Part shown: positions 9,884 to 20,280 of the stretch, piece by piece
How the letters are laid out: the number at the start of each line of letters is the position of its first letter
How positions within the stretch are numbered: the stretch's first letter is position 1
DNA from: Chara braunii
Taxonomy: Eukaryota; Streptophyta; Charophyceae; Charales; Characeae
DNA: 41,945 nucleotides
Direction: 5' to 3'
Assembly (NCBI GenBank): GCA_003427395.1
Contig: BFEA01000083.1
Location: forward strand, 976,113 to 1,018,057
Notes under the pieces: generated by a model
What the model was told of the DNA's origin: nothing
Seen by the model: the letters and a program-made list of their open reading frames with translations, nothing else
Database searches by the model: none
Program-made: the position numbers and the translations under genes

Positions 9884-10560
9884 TCTATTGATGGAAGTAT
9901 CATAAGGTAAGCTGCGTGATCTCAGACTTACCCGTTTCTCTTCTCGTCATTGCCGTTGCCTGCGAGATACCGTCGTTTGCCGGAGCCGTCGTCGTCGACG
10001 AGCTTTGTCGTCCGGTGTAGTAAGTATCTCTCTCTTTCCTTCTTCCTCCAACTCCTTCTCCTCTTTCCTTCGCTACAGCATACGTCCTTTCCTCCTCTCC
10101 TCTTTCTCCTCCCTCTACTTCTTCTCCTCTCCTTCTTTCCCCTTCGCCTCCGTTTGCTCGTTCTTTGCCTCACTTACTCGTTGTCGTCCTCCTTTCGCAT
10201 TTGCGTTTGCACTCGCATGCTTACCAAACCTGTACGGTCACGCGCTAGTGCTTGCTGAGCGCCTACTCTTACCTCGAATGCATGTCTGCGAATGACTCGC
10301 GTTCGCTGCTGCTTCCCATGCTCTCCCTATCTTCCACTTTTCTCGGCTGGCATCACCGCGCCATTCTCGCCCGTAGTGCCCTGCCCGTGGAGAAGTCCGA
10401 CCGGCCACGATCGGGGCGGCTTCTTACTAGATGAATCCGTCACAGTATTTGATCGAATTCATTTGGGCACTCTCGGGGTAGGTAGGCCGTTGGGAGGCAA
10501 CGGGAATAAAGAAAATCTTAAATAAAGAAACTGAAATAAAAGAACCTAACAAAATTTACT
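9884..10560. other. Unrecognised, pyrimidine-rich then mixed sequence
   Basis: 10020-10150 is CT-rich and follows GTAGTAAGTATCTC, a donor-like step. Overlapping frames at 9950-10295 and 10292-10525 have no domain I recognise. Confidence 0.3.
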
Positions 10561-10596
10561 CGCAGTTTTCCCTACCTGCCAAGTGTCGGGCCTCGT

Positions 10597-10790
10597 TTTT
10601 TTTAACGGGGCAACTACAACCAAGTCTAATATGGTTGTCACGGGTTCAAGTCCCGACCGTTCAAACCCCAGGCAAAACGAAAGTGGAGCTCCCTATCAAA
10701 AGGGAGCTAGCTCGGAGGGCGGCGGGCCTTGATCCCCAGATCCTCCACATATCAACCCTATACAGCAACCTACTGAGCTAGCTCCCACTT
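10597..10790 (-). mobile_element. tRNA-like, possibly SINE-derived sequence
   Basis: Read on the minus strand from 10786, GGGAGCTAGCTC is followed by an A-box-like TAGCTCAGTAGGTTGC, then a B-box-like GGGATCAAGGCCC. The 85-base piece closes with GAGCTAGCTCCC, a perfect 12-bp pairing with its start. Further along, 10642-10654 on the plus strand is GGGTTCAAGTCCC, a good T-arm, inside AACGG...CCGTT (10604-10661), but no D-arm can be drawn. The minus-strand unit ends in eight A. Pol III boxes plus an A tail suggest a SINE. A functional tRNA is unlikely. Confidence 0.4.
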
Positions 10791-10799
10791 CTGTTAGAA

Positions 10800-11300
10800 A
10801 GGGAGTAGCTCTAGTACATATAAAGTAACGCGGTTCAGTCCAACCAATGGCCTGAGGCCATTCTAGCCTACGTGATCATGCATGTTTGCCAATCTGCGTG
10901 CCTATCAAAATGTCTGCCGCCTTGGGCGCATGCGTGACCCGCAAGGGCACATATTTCATAGGAAGGCCCGAAGGGCCGGTACTCAACCGTGGTCGCGGCA
11001 TCGAGGGTCGCGGCAGGGTAGATACTCAAGTGGCGGGCAGGCTGGTACCACACCAAGTAGAAGTAGGTGTGGCGGATACTCGACCTGGAGGCTGAATAGG
11101 GGAAGTCAAAGATCGAAATTTTCAGAACCCCCAATATTGGAAGGAAGACAGGCACTGGGCCAAGTTTCAGTGCGTGTCATAGTCCTACCTGACACAATCA
11201 TCGGTCCAACTGACCCTTCGACCTCTTCCGTCGAGGGGCATTACTATTGATCCTAATCTCCACAGCGCGCCTTATAGTAATGCGCGCACACACTTAACAA
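10800..11300. other. Unrecognised; 122-codon frame without known domain
   Basis: A plus-strand frame at 10882-11250 is rich in Arg and Gly and matches nothing I know. A short inverted pair, AAGGCCCGAAGGGCCGG, lies near 10963. I make no functional call. Confidence 0.25.
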
Positions 11301-12769
11301 AATTTTCTCACCGATTTTTGCCCCGGCCTCAGTGACCGAGGATTTTTTATTTCAGCGTCACGCCAAGCGTGCATAGCCCTTCTCGTTCCAGACTGGCTAC
11401 GCCATGGTTGCTGACGCCGCTACCGTGGCGAATGCAAAGACATGGCAAAATACCCTTGTAAGGGTATTTTGTCCGACACCGTTGTTTTCTTCTGATCAGG
11501 ACGTCGCGCGGCTTCTTTGAGTGAGCCGTTTCAACGCCACTCAAGGTCAGTTTGACTCAGACCCCTTCACACCTGTGTGAACCCACACTTTGCTTGACCC
11601 TGTTCTTTGAATGTTCACTGGAAAGGTAAAGAAAATGTGTGTTTGCGTGTGTGAATGAGAGTTTGACGTGAGTTCGGGTTTGCTTTGTTTTCCTTTGAAC
11701 TTGTTGTTTGGTTTGATGTGCAAGAAGGTAGAAGGGTGCTTGCAAAGGGGATTGATTATGCCTGTTGGAGATAAAGAAACAGATTATCCCTCCTTCTACC
11801 TCCCACCTGCTTGCTCGTCAAAAGAACTTTCGTTTTGAAAAATATTATTCAACGTGTGTCGTAGAAAGAGTTCAATTGAAATAAAGCAGATAAGGTCAAA
11901 CAGATTTAGCTTTTTGCCCATGATTGACTTTTTCTATCCCGAACAACCTTATCTACCTATACCTGTCCAAATGATCCCCGTCGTCTATCTTCTCTAGTTC
12001 CTTTTTTTTATCTGAGTTACCCCAAACTTGTGAGTAATGAGAGTAAAAGAAAATCTACTCATGGCGAACGCAGTCTTTCTCTCTAGGAAGCATCCAAGGC
12101 GGCGGTTCGTATGCTTTCGGAGGCGACCCTGTTATCGACTTGGAGTGGACCCGACTCTGCCGACTCGGTGGTGACGGCCCAACCTCTGAGATCCGAGTCT
12201 TCGGGCTCGGGCGAGGGGAAGGAGTATCCACAAGACCACCTCCTAGAGGGATAGGTGCGTGTCGGGGACAAAAGAAGCCTCAACCCACAAGAAGAAGCAG
12301 GTAATGAAGGTGATGGTTCTCTTTGCGCAGTGATATCGACTGCGGTTCTGTGTTGAATGACCAAGTGACGTAGATGGGTACTTCGCCATTCGTGGAACAG
12401 AGAGTAATTATTGCCTAGGAGGACAAAGCGACCAACAAAATTCTTACTCGCGAGATAATACCTTCCTCCAAGTAAGTTGCATATGGTAGGGAGGTGTGGT
12501 CGAACCGAGAGTTCAAACTTCGGTGAGGAACCAGATCACTTGTTGATTTGCATGGGAGCGGTGGGATACAAGGGTTTTAAGTCATATAGGCCGGGAAGAA
12601 TAACTTTGGCAGATCATCTCATCAAGTCAAAATCCAATCTTGTGTGAGTGGATATAAAGTGCATTGATTTTATTTATTTATCTTGGGATCGGTGAATTAT
12701 AAAGGGACTAGGATTATATTATGGGTTTCACGTTTGGTTGAGACCGTCCTAGTCGACCGACGTTCGTTC
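11301..12769. other. Possible LTR U3 or flanking sequence of the gypsy element
   Basis: No gene seen. A near-perfect hairpin lies at 11446-11471. A TATA-like GATATAAAGTG at about 12650 sits ~540 bp before the inferred LTR end and could be the element's promoter. The 5' edge of the LTR cannot be set because no second LTR copy is visible. Confidence 0.3.
11446..11471. other. 12-bp perfect hairpin
   Basis: CAAAATACCCTT and AAGGGTATTTTG pair perfectly with a two-base centre, GT. On the plus strand no T-run follows, so it is not an obvious terminator. Confidence 0.8.
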
Positions 12770-13193
12770 ATACCTAGGAGATCAGCGCCCCAGGAGGCGG
12801 ACAACGTTCGGGTCCACTCGGCGTTAACCAAGCGTACCTATACTCCAGCGAGCGAGCAAACGCCCTCGGCTGGCCTACCTCTGCAATTGCATGTAAAAAC
12901 TTTCTCACATGGGTCAGTAGCTCGGTAGGGATACGCCCTTGAGGGTGGTGACAGCCCCTTCGGGAAGGTAAGATGTGCCCCATGAGAACCTATCCTGTCG
13001 TAGGGGACCGCGGGATGTACAGCTGGCGCACCCGACTAGAGCGGCGAAGAGACAATGCAACCGCGTCTGTCTCGGCGGTTCGTGAGATTATTTATGCATC
13101 GTCCTAAATTGTCTCTTGATTTCGTTTTGTTTTAATTCCTGCGTGACATAGCAGGGAGGGCCCTCGCTCACGCGGGGGCCGATGCGCTCGACA
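12770..13193 (+). mobile_element. 3' part of a Ty3/gypsy LTR (R/U5 region)
   Basis: This segment is homologous along its length to 33110-33502, upstream of a second gag. Shared words include AACGCCCTCGGCTGG, CCTATCCTGTCGTAGGGG, CTGGCGCAC and GATGCGCTCGACA. Both end in CA at the same aligned place (13192-13193 here), as an LTR should. In the second element a tRNA-Asp primer-binding site follows two bases later. Here the following bases (GCGACACTAG) do not match it, so the PBS is lost or different. Confidence 0.6.
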
Positions 13194-13240
13194 GCGACAC
13201 TAGCAGACTGCCCGCCACGCCGAAAGTAACAGGGGCATGT

Positions 13241-14683
13241 GACGGACTCTGGAGCCTTAGGGAAAGAGTTCTAGGATGGTTTGATCCAGAAGGAACGCCG
13301 AAAAATAGGGAGAAGCAGAGGGAAAGCAAGGAAGGGGAAGGGATCAGTGCAGCCGGAGAAGCGGGTAGCTCCGAAGATGGTCTCAAGAGGATAGTCGTCA
13401 CCCTCACCAGGACACTAAACAAAAACCAGGGGTATCTCGCAGATGCAAAGAAGAAACTCACGTCCGATGGGACCAACATTACAAAGTTTCTAATAGACTA
13501 TGAGAACCTAGCAGCCTTACTGAAATGGACGGAAGAGGAAAAGATGGAGCACCTAGGGCAGCACGTGTCGCTAAGCTTGGGAAGGGACATTATGGCCATC
13601 GTCGCCTCCAGTGGATCCTGTAAAGAAACCAGGAATGAGATGATGAGGAAGGCAGAGAAAATGGCAACAGAGGCCAAATTAGCCGCAGTCCAGAGGAAAA
13701 CCTATGCCACTTACAATGCCTTTCTGAGGGCATTCATTCTAGTGGCACTGCGAATCCCCGGGGTAACGGATCGTATAATGAGCAAGTACTTCCTTAGGCA
13801 GTTCTTCGAGTTTGATAAGGATAAGATTTTGTCAGCATACCAGCAGACCAGTAAGTTCGAGTACACGAGAGAGATGTGGACTTCAGCACCGTAACAGACC
13901 TTGCGGAAAAGACAGTGGTCACCGAGACACTAGCCCTGCTTAAGGAAGGGGATGTCATAGATCTGACCAGGAAAACAGGAGATAAGGTTAAGAAAGGGAT
14001 AGAAAGTCTGGATGAGCGAGTACATGGGGTTGATAGCAAGATGGAAATAATAAAAAATGCGCTGTTAGTAATGTAGGCGCAAGTGTCCAGCCCCACCATC
14101 CGCCCCAAGAGCCCGTGGTTCCGACAGCTGTAGCAAACCGGTGATTTGGCAGGAGGGATCCGACCAACGAACAATGCAAGTATTGCACCATGATCAGACA
14201 TTTCGTACGGGCCTGTCCGAGACTCAATCACAATATCGAGCGGCAAAGGTGCAGCAGGTCCCTCAAAGGCGAGATCCTCGGACCCAGGGGGGAGCGTGTC
14301 AATCGGAACTCGCCAGGAGGGATGCGGCGAACCGTCATCCTCTTGAATAACTTAGAGATAGCTACCGTAGAAGCAGAGCTGATAGCCGAGATTGTCTGGG
14401 ACCAGCCAAGGGGACGTGGGGCCACAGGATTTCATCCTAGAAGGCAATGAGCAGGATAGGGTAAATATCACTACCCGACGGGTTGGCGCGGAAAAGAAGC
14501 TCATACGAGACACAGTAATGGAAGAAGTCGCGGGGGCTAGTGCAGATCAGGAGGAAGCTGAGGCCGGGGAACAGGAGAAGGTCTATGAAAAAACGAGGGA
14601 AGAGGAACCGGTAGATAAAGCCACGGTGACAAAAAAACAAGTTCAGATACCAGATCCCGATTCTGATGTCGCCCGAATTAGAT
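13241..14683 (+). pseudogene. gag: Ty3/gypsy gag, broken by frameshifts
   Basis: Gag is the structural polyprotein that packages element RNA. From 13241 a frame without an obvious ATG reads through ~210 codons (hydrophobic capsid-like region about 13475-13890, then EYTREM). It continues one frame over from about 13876 to a TAG at 14074. A third frame holds a zinc knuckle at 14175-14216, CKYCTMIRHFVRAC, a perfect C-X2-C-X4-H-X4-C. An acidic Glu/Lys-rich tail (14392-14683) is in yet another frame. At least three frame changes mean no functional Gag. The domain order capsid then knuckle, with protease directly downstream, makes the identification firm. The original start codon is not certain. 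Confidence 0.85.
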
Positions 14684-15877
14684 GACACGCTGAGCAAACT
14701 CGTGGGCATTATGGTGTCGGTATCCTTCCAGACCATGTTGCAGGCAAGCCCGAGACTGCTCAAAGGCCTCAGGCAGCTATTGACGCGTAAACGTGTAGAA
14801 GTAGAGGAGGCTCCGGAACCACAGGAACAGGGAACCGAGGAGGCCGAGGCGCCACAAGGAGTCTCTAACCTCCAAAGCATTCCAGGGGGCCTGAAAGATT
14901 TGGAAAACATCTTTGCTGATATTCGTCTGAACCTGCCGGACCGAGAAGGTGGTGAAGTCATGAGAGCACCGCCTGACACTAAACTTAGCTTTCACGCACT
15001 GCCCGTAGGAAAACTTAAAATCCAAATTGGAACTCACCACACCGATGCATTAGTGGATGGCGGTGCGGAAATTACCCTCATACGACGGGATTTCGCAACA
15101 ATCACAGGGTGCACAGTAAACAAGGAAGTAGCAGGGAATATCAGGGGAGCAGGCGGAGAAATCCCCTTCACTGGGTACGTCACCAAACGCGGGGTCAAGG
15201 CAGGAATCCACGAATCCATTTGGTCTTTCCAACGGATGACCATTATGGAAGAAATGGACCACGACATAATCCTTGGGAGACAATGGTGCACCAATGTAGA
15301 AATGATTGGCATGCACTTGCATGACGGCACGTACATGGTAGACATAGAGGATCCGGTGACAGGTCGCGGGGAACTCCTCCGACTCCTCGGAACTGGAGGA
15401 AACCATCCGAAGGGTAAATTGGCAACCTGGTCGCCAACATTTGAAGAAAGTGTACATAGGGGGGCATTTGCACGAATGGAAGGTATGAGAGAAAGAGTAG
15501 AAATCATGATTGAGGAAGCCTTTAGCAAGAAGGAGTGGATCAAGATAGGTCTACCCCTGAAGAAGAGGAGGCAAGAGGACGAGGCCCTGGAAGTTATGGT
15601 GGCAGAAAAAGAGTCGAAAGTCGAACTTGGAGCCAGCGTGCCCAAACCAAAGGAAGGCCGGAACGAAACGTCGGAGGTGGTGCTTGAAATCCCAGATTTG
15701 TTACAACTCGTTAAGGCCATCAGGTACCACAAAGTTGGGGTGGACCCCGCAGCGCTTGCTAGATTTGAGGATGGGGTCCGAAAGGGCTACTGTCTGAATG
15801 GGAAGCTAGTCAGCATCCAACCCCGCGTCTTGGAGGTAGCAAGGCCGATTCCGACCGTTCATTTTCTAGGAGAATGA
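14666..15877 (+). pseudogene. pro: Ty3/gypsy protease region and linker, open for 403 codons
   Basis: Longest intact frame of the element. After an acidic linker, a retropepsin-type aspartic protease fold starts near residue 118 (LKIQIG). The catalytic loop reads ALVDGGAEITLI with Asp131. The usual D-(S/T)-G is D-G-G here, so the residue after the catalytic Asp is replaced. A Gly-rich flap-like stretch (IRGAGGEIPF) and the C-terminal IILGRQW motif follow. Retropepsins cut Gag-Pol and work as homodimers. The C-terminal ~100 residues (to HFLGE) form the link to RT. The frame closes at 15877 and RT resumes in another frame, so Pol is not continuous. Whether DGG is inactive or a family trait cannot be told here. 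Confidence 0.8.
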
Positions 15878-15941
15878 TCCAGAGGGTAGTGTACGAAAAT
15901 ACAAACCCGTAGGGAAGAAGGCCAAGCCGGTCTCAATCCTA

Positions 15942-17205
15942 GTAAAAACGTCAAGGGAAGAGGCCATGGAAAAAGAAGAGGAGATCCTACGGGTTATAAG
16001 GGAGAGACGAGCGACGGAAGGTCATCACATACCAAATGACGTAGCAGATACCATTAAAATAGGAGTGGAAGGGTTCCTAACAACGGAAGAAACTCAGTTG
16101 ATAAGAAAGGCATGTCAGGAGTTTCATTTAGCTTTCGCTTTCAACGATCATCAGAAAGGGCGATTGGACGCAAAGCTAGTTCCCCCTGTCAGGATCCACA
16201 CCGTACAGCACGAGTGTTGGAATGATAAAGGGCCCGCCTATGAGTTTGGGATAGCAGCGGAGGTCACCGACCTGCTTAGAGCCAAGATAGATTCTTTCGT
16301 GGCTGAACCCACCGCATCCCCCTACGCGAACAAGTGGTTCGTGTTCAGGAAGCCCAATAAGACGCTCAGGTGGATCCAGGACCTGCAGAAGCTCAATGCG
16401 GTAACAATTAGGGATGCAGGCTCGCTTCCACAGACCGACTTGCTGGCAGAATCTCATGCGGGGCGGAGCATTTACTGCCTAATAGACTTGTACTCGGGAT
16501 ATGATCAATTGCCGCTCGATGCGAGGGATAGACCGTACACCGCAATGCACACCCCCGTAGGACAGTTGCAGATGCAAGTGACCCCTATGGGCTTCACAAA
16601 TGCGGTAGCAGAGATGCAAAGGAGGATGCTCGCCGTTGCAGGGGATATGTTTCCGGAAAAGTGTGAACCTTATATAAATGATAATCCTCTAAAAGGTGCA
16701 AGATACAAGGACGAGGCGGAGGTCCAACCAGGCGTACGAAAGTTTGTTTGGGATCACTTGCATGATATTAAGGACCTGCTCTAGCGATTCCTAGTTTACA
16801 ATATTACTGCAAGCGGACCCAAGAGCATCCTGGCTGTCTCGGAGGTAACTATACTGGGATTTCGCTGTGGGGCCTATGAGAGGAGACCCGACCCAGCAAA
16901 GATAGATAAGATCTCTCAGTGACCGACACCCCTGCGTACCACGACGGAAGTACGAGCCTTCCTAGGGGTGGTTTGATTCTGGAGGATTTTCATCAAAGGT
17001 TTCGCAAAGATAGCAGAACCTATCCGCGCGATGATTAGAGAAGGTGGCACTATGGATTGGACTGACGATAGGGAAGAGGCAGCCCAGACCCTGAGAAGAC
17101 ATCCTGTCGTCCGATCAGGTCACTCTAGCAACACCCTGTTTCAATGACGAGGTAGGACGTCCCTTCATCTTAGAAACAGTTGGGGGACCGCTAGCAGTTG
17201 GAGGA
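15942..17205 (+). pseudogene. RT: Ty3/gypsy reverse transcriptase, inactivated
   Basis: Reverse transcriptase copies element RNA into DNA. Visible motifs are SPYANKWFVFRKPNKTLRW, then motif A CLIDLYSGYDQL with its Asp at 16485-16487, then MQVTPMGFTNAVAEMQRRML. The catalytic Y-X-D-D box (16671-16682) reads YIND, so one of the two essential Asp residues is Asn. A TAG at 16782-16784 interrupts the thumb region, TGA stops follow at Q-stop-PTP (near 16920) and GVV-stop-FW (near 16973), and a one-base insertion lies near 17095. The last 594 bases belong to a tandem duplication. The enzyme cannot be functional. Confidence 0.85.
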
Positions 17206-17803
17206 CAAGATGCAAAGGAGGATGCTCGCCGTTGCAGGGGATATGTTTCCGGAAAAGTGTGAAACTTATATAAATAATAATCCTCTAAAAGGTGCAAGAT
17301 ACAAGGACGAGGCGGAGGTCCAACCAGGCGTACGAAAGTTTGTTTGGGATCACTTGCAGGATATTAAGGACCTGCTCCAGCGATTCCTAGTTTACAATAT
17401 TACTGCAAGCGGACCCAAGAGCATCCTGGCTGTCTCGGAGGTAACTATACTGGGATTTCGCTGTGGGGCCTATGAGAGGAGACCCGACCCAGCAAAGATA
17501 GATAAGATCTCTCAGTGACCGACACCCCTGCGTACCACGACGGAAGTACGAGCCTTCCTAGGGGTGGTTTGATTCTGGAGGATTTTCATCAAAGGTTTCG
17601 CAAAGATAGCAGAACCTATCCGCGCGATGATTAGAGAAGGTGGCACTATGGATTGGACTGACGATAGGGAAGAGGCAGCCCAGACCCTGAAAAGACATCC
17701 TGTCGTCCGATCAGGTCACTCTAGCAGCACCCTGTTTCAATGACGAGGTAGGACGTCCCTTCATCTTAGAAACAGATGGGGGACCGCTAGCAGTTGGAGG
17801 AGT
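16612..17803 (+). repeat. 596-bp tandem duplication inside pol
   Basis: 16612-17207 and 17208-17803 are head-to-tail copies, covering the end of RT to the start of RNase H. I count about seven differences (~1.2%). They include YIND in copy 1 versus YINN in copy 2, TAG versus CAG, and AACAGTTGG versus AACAGATGG, the last changing the first RNase H Asp to Val in copy 1. Both share the two TGA stops and the one-base insertion, so those lesions are older than the duplication. Confidence 0.95.
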
Positions 17804-18665
17804 ATTGATACAGAGAAGCAAGGAGGGCAAGGAAAGGCCAATCAGATTTGAAAGCAGGACCTTGAATTCGGCAGAACGGCGGTACTCACAGTTCAAGAAT
17901 GAGGTCTTAGCGATTCTGCATTGTCTTAAGACCTTCCAGGCATACCTGTTCGGAAGGCGATTTATCCTAAGGATCGATCCCACCAACGTCGTCGGGGCTC
18001 TAAAGAACTACAAGCCTATAGACCCGACCGTTGGCAGATGGATAGGCTTCATATGGCAATTCGACTATAAGGTCGAGCGGATTGCGGGGCTTCGAAACAG
18101 GGCAGATGGATTGAGCAGGGTGTGTATCACGCCAGAAGGAATAGAGGACGCAGAACCAATCCACGCTTTCCTGAAGTATGAAGGAGGGACCCTTGTGGTG
18201 GATAATGAGATGGCAGATCCAACAATTACAACAGGTCAGTTGCTGATTCAGACCTTGGAAAAAGGCGCGTCTCCAATAGTTGCAGAACTCAGGGAAGGAC
18301 CAGCCACCACGGTAAGGCATAAAGAGGAGAAGGACTCGTGGGGAGCAGAAGTAGGGGTAAGAGAAGAGCTGATGGCGATGGCCGTGGAAGGGGATTGGGA
18401 CGCCGTGATGACGTTATCCGAAACCTGGGCGCAGAAGGAGTGTCAGTACCTTGTCAACCTCACTCGGGAGGAGCACGGTACAGATCAAAACGAACATGAA
18501 TTCTTCCTCATACAGATGTACGAGGGCGTCTTCAAAGAAATCGGTCTGCTGCTTGTAGGGAACAAACAACCCATGGAAGTCAGTTCCAAGGCAAGGGAGG
18601 AAGTCGAAAAGTATGTCCTCAGAAATGACCATCTTGTTCAAGAGAGAGGAAGGGATGATGCCTAG
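17206..18665 (+). pseudogene. RNaseH: Duplicated RT tail, RNase H and linker of gypsy pol
   Basis: The second duplication copy leads into an RNase H domain that removes the RNA strand after cDNA synthesis. Visible are ETDGGPLAVGGVL (Asp at 17775), SAERRYSQFKNEVLAIL (Glu), LRIDPTNV (Asp) and RADGLSRV (Asp at 18105). All four acidic positions are present in this copy. The frame is then open to 18665 through a linker with many Glu residues. Upstream, the same TGA codons and frame slip as in the first copy cut it from RT. Confidence 0.85.
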
Positions 18666-19824
18666 ATGCGTCGTTTGTGGGAGGTCTAGGCAGTTGAACG
18701 TAATTCAGGCAATGCATGATGGGCTAGCTGGGGGTCACCAGTCGTCAAAGGGGACACTTGCAAAGATCGTGCCCCTGTATTTCTGACCAGGAATGGCAGG
18801 CATGGTCGCAACGTACTGTCAGACATGTCTGATATGTCAAGAAAGGAGCTCCGTACGGGTTTAAGAGCTCCTTAGACCCACTCGGGTACTGGGACCCGGA
18901 CACCTTGTTCACCTCGATCATGCGGTTATACCCGTATCGACGGATGGGTTTAGATACATCTTGGATGCAAGGGATAATCTCAGTGGCTATGTAGAGACCG
19001 TAGCCCTCAAAAAGAAGACGGGGAAAGCAGTGGCCGATTGGGTGGAAGATTTCTACCTAAGACACCCCTTCGTGCGCAGGTTTATAACAGACAATGGGAC
19101 AGAATTCGTTAACCAGGAGGTGTTGAACAGGCTTAAGACACTGTGCGTACCAATCAAGATCACTGAGCCATACCACCCTGAGCCAAATGCACCAGTAGAA
19201 AGGGGGCACCGGACCTTGAAAAACACAATCGCTAAGCTTGCAGCAGACAACTTGGGGAACTGGCTATAGTACCTTAAGCAGGTAGTCTTCTATGAGAACA
19301 TGACACCAAAGAGAACGACAGTATGCATTCCAACGGAGCTATGGTATGGAAGGGAGATTGACTTCCCAGTGGAGGCCCTCGTCCCTACCTCGAACAGGTT
19401 AGATGATAATTCGCACTTGACCACGGAGGAGTTAATCACCGCACGTTGCTAGCAGGTCGCCAGGAATGAGGAGGCATTGGAGGAAGTAGTTAACCGTGTA
19501 ACAGATAGCCGAATGAAGGACAAAGCAAGGTGGGACCAGGTCAAGAACATTCGGAAGGAGCCACTCCAGGTGGGGGAGAAAGTGCTAGTTAGAAACTCGG
19601 TCCTTGAAAGCACATGGTCTGGGCAACTAGGAAAGAGATTCGAAGGGCCTTACAGGATCGCTAAGCGGGTGGGACTGAATACGTTCGAACTTGAGGATCT
19701 TGATGGTACTAGCATAAGAGGACCATTTCCGGGACTGAGACTGGTCAAATTTTTGAGCAGGGATCCGATGGAACAATGGTTACAAGAAGCCCAGGACAGG
19801 GAAACTGAGGAATTGACAGCCTGA
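18666..19824 (+). pseudogene. IN: Ty3/gypsy integrase with DD35E core and GPY module
   Basis: Integrase inserts the cDNA into the genome. In one frame the N-terminal zinc domain is seen as H-X6-H (18715-18738) and C-X2-C (18817-18828). The core follows: LDHAV with Asp at 18916, TDNGTEF with Asp at 19090, and PVERGH with Glu at 19198. The last two are exactly 35 residues apart, as in the DD35E family. The C-terminal region carries KRFEGPYRIAKR, the GPY/F module. I see no chromodomain. In-frame stops at 18784 (TGA where Trp is expected), 18862 (TAA), 19267 (TAG) and 19450 (TAG) inactivate it. RNase H before integrase is the Ty3/gypsy order. Confidence 0.9.
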
Positions 19825-19965
19825 AAGGCAGACAACAGGCTGTAAGTTGTGGACCGCCCCCCTGTGGAAGTAATCATGACCACAGGGATTGCTCGTTTGT
19901 GTGTCTTGCTTTTTGTGGAACGCGGGGAGACTACCTGGGATGACTGTGACTGGGCTTGGGAGCAC

Positions 19966-20110
19966 GGGACAGTGTATTATAGTTTTTGTGGGGTAACGTT
20001 GGGGACTGTCTACGCGAGATATTTATGTGCCGGGATAATGTACTATAGTTTTTGTGGGGTGATGCTGTGGACTGCCTACATGGGGCGCCTATGTGTTGGG
20101 ACAATGTGTC
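19966..20110 (+). repeat. 66-bp tandem repeat coding a 22-residue unit
   Basis: Copies start at 19966, 20032 and 20098 (partial), exactly 66 bp apart. In the frame open over 19849-20121 the unit reads roughly (V/M)YYSFCGV.L.T.Y...LC.G. Because 66 is a multiple of three, the frame survives by necessity, so coding function is not shown. It lies just after the integrase stop. Confidence 0.8.
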
Positions 20111-20280
20111 GAGGGTCCTAAGGGATAATGGGACTACCAACTATATGGGGGCAAGCAAGAGTTTTAGGGAAGCCTCCAAAGTTGCAAATGGGAGTGGAAG
20201 GGAATGCGTGTGTATGAGGGGTTGCAGTAACTGATATGCATGAATAAGACCACGCAAGGAGCAAACAGCAAACGGCAAAA

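Noticed and set aside
10604-10661. Functional tRNA gene
   Set aside because: The T-arm is good but there is no D-arm, and the anticodon loop would have 11 bases.
10882-11250. Host gene of 122 codons
   Set aside because: Arg/Gly-rich translation with overlapping open frames and no recognisable domain; not supported.
19477-19824. Chromodomain at the integrase C-terminus
   Set aside because: Only the GPY/F module is visible; the aromatic pattern of a chromodomain is missing.
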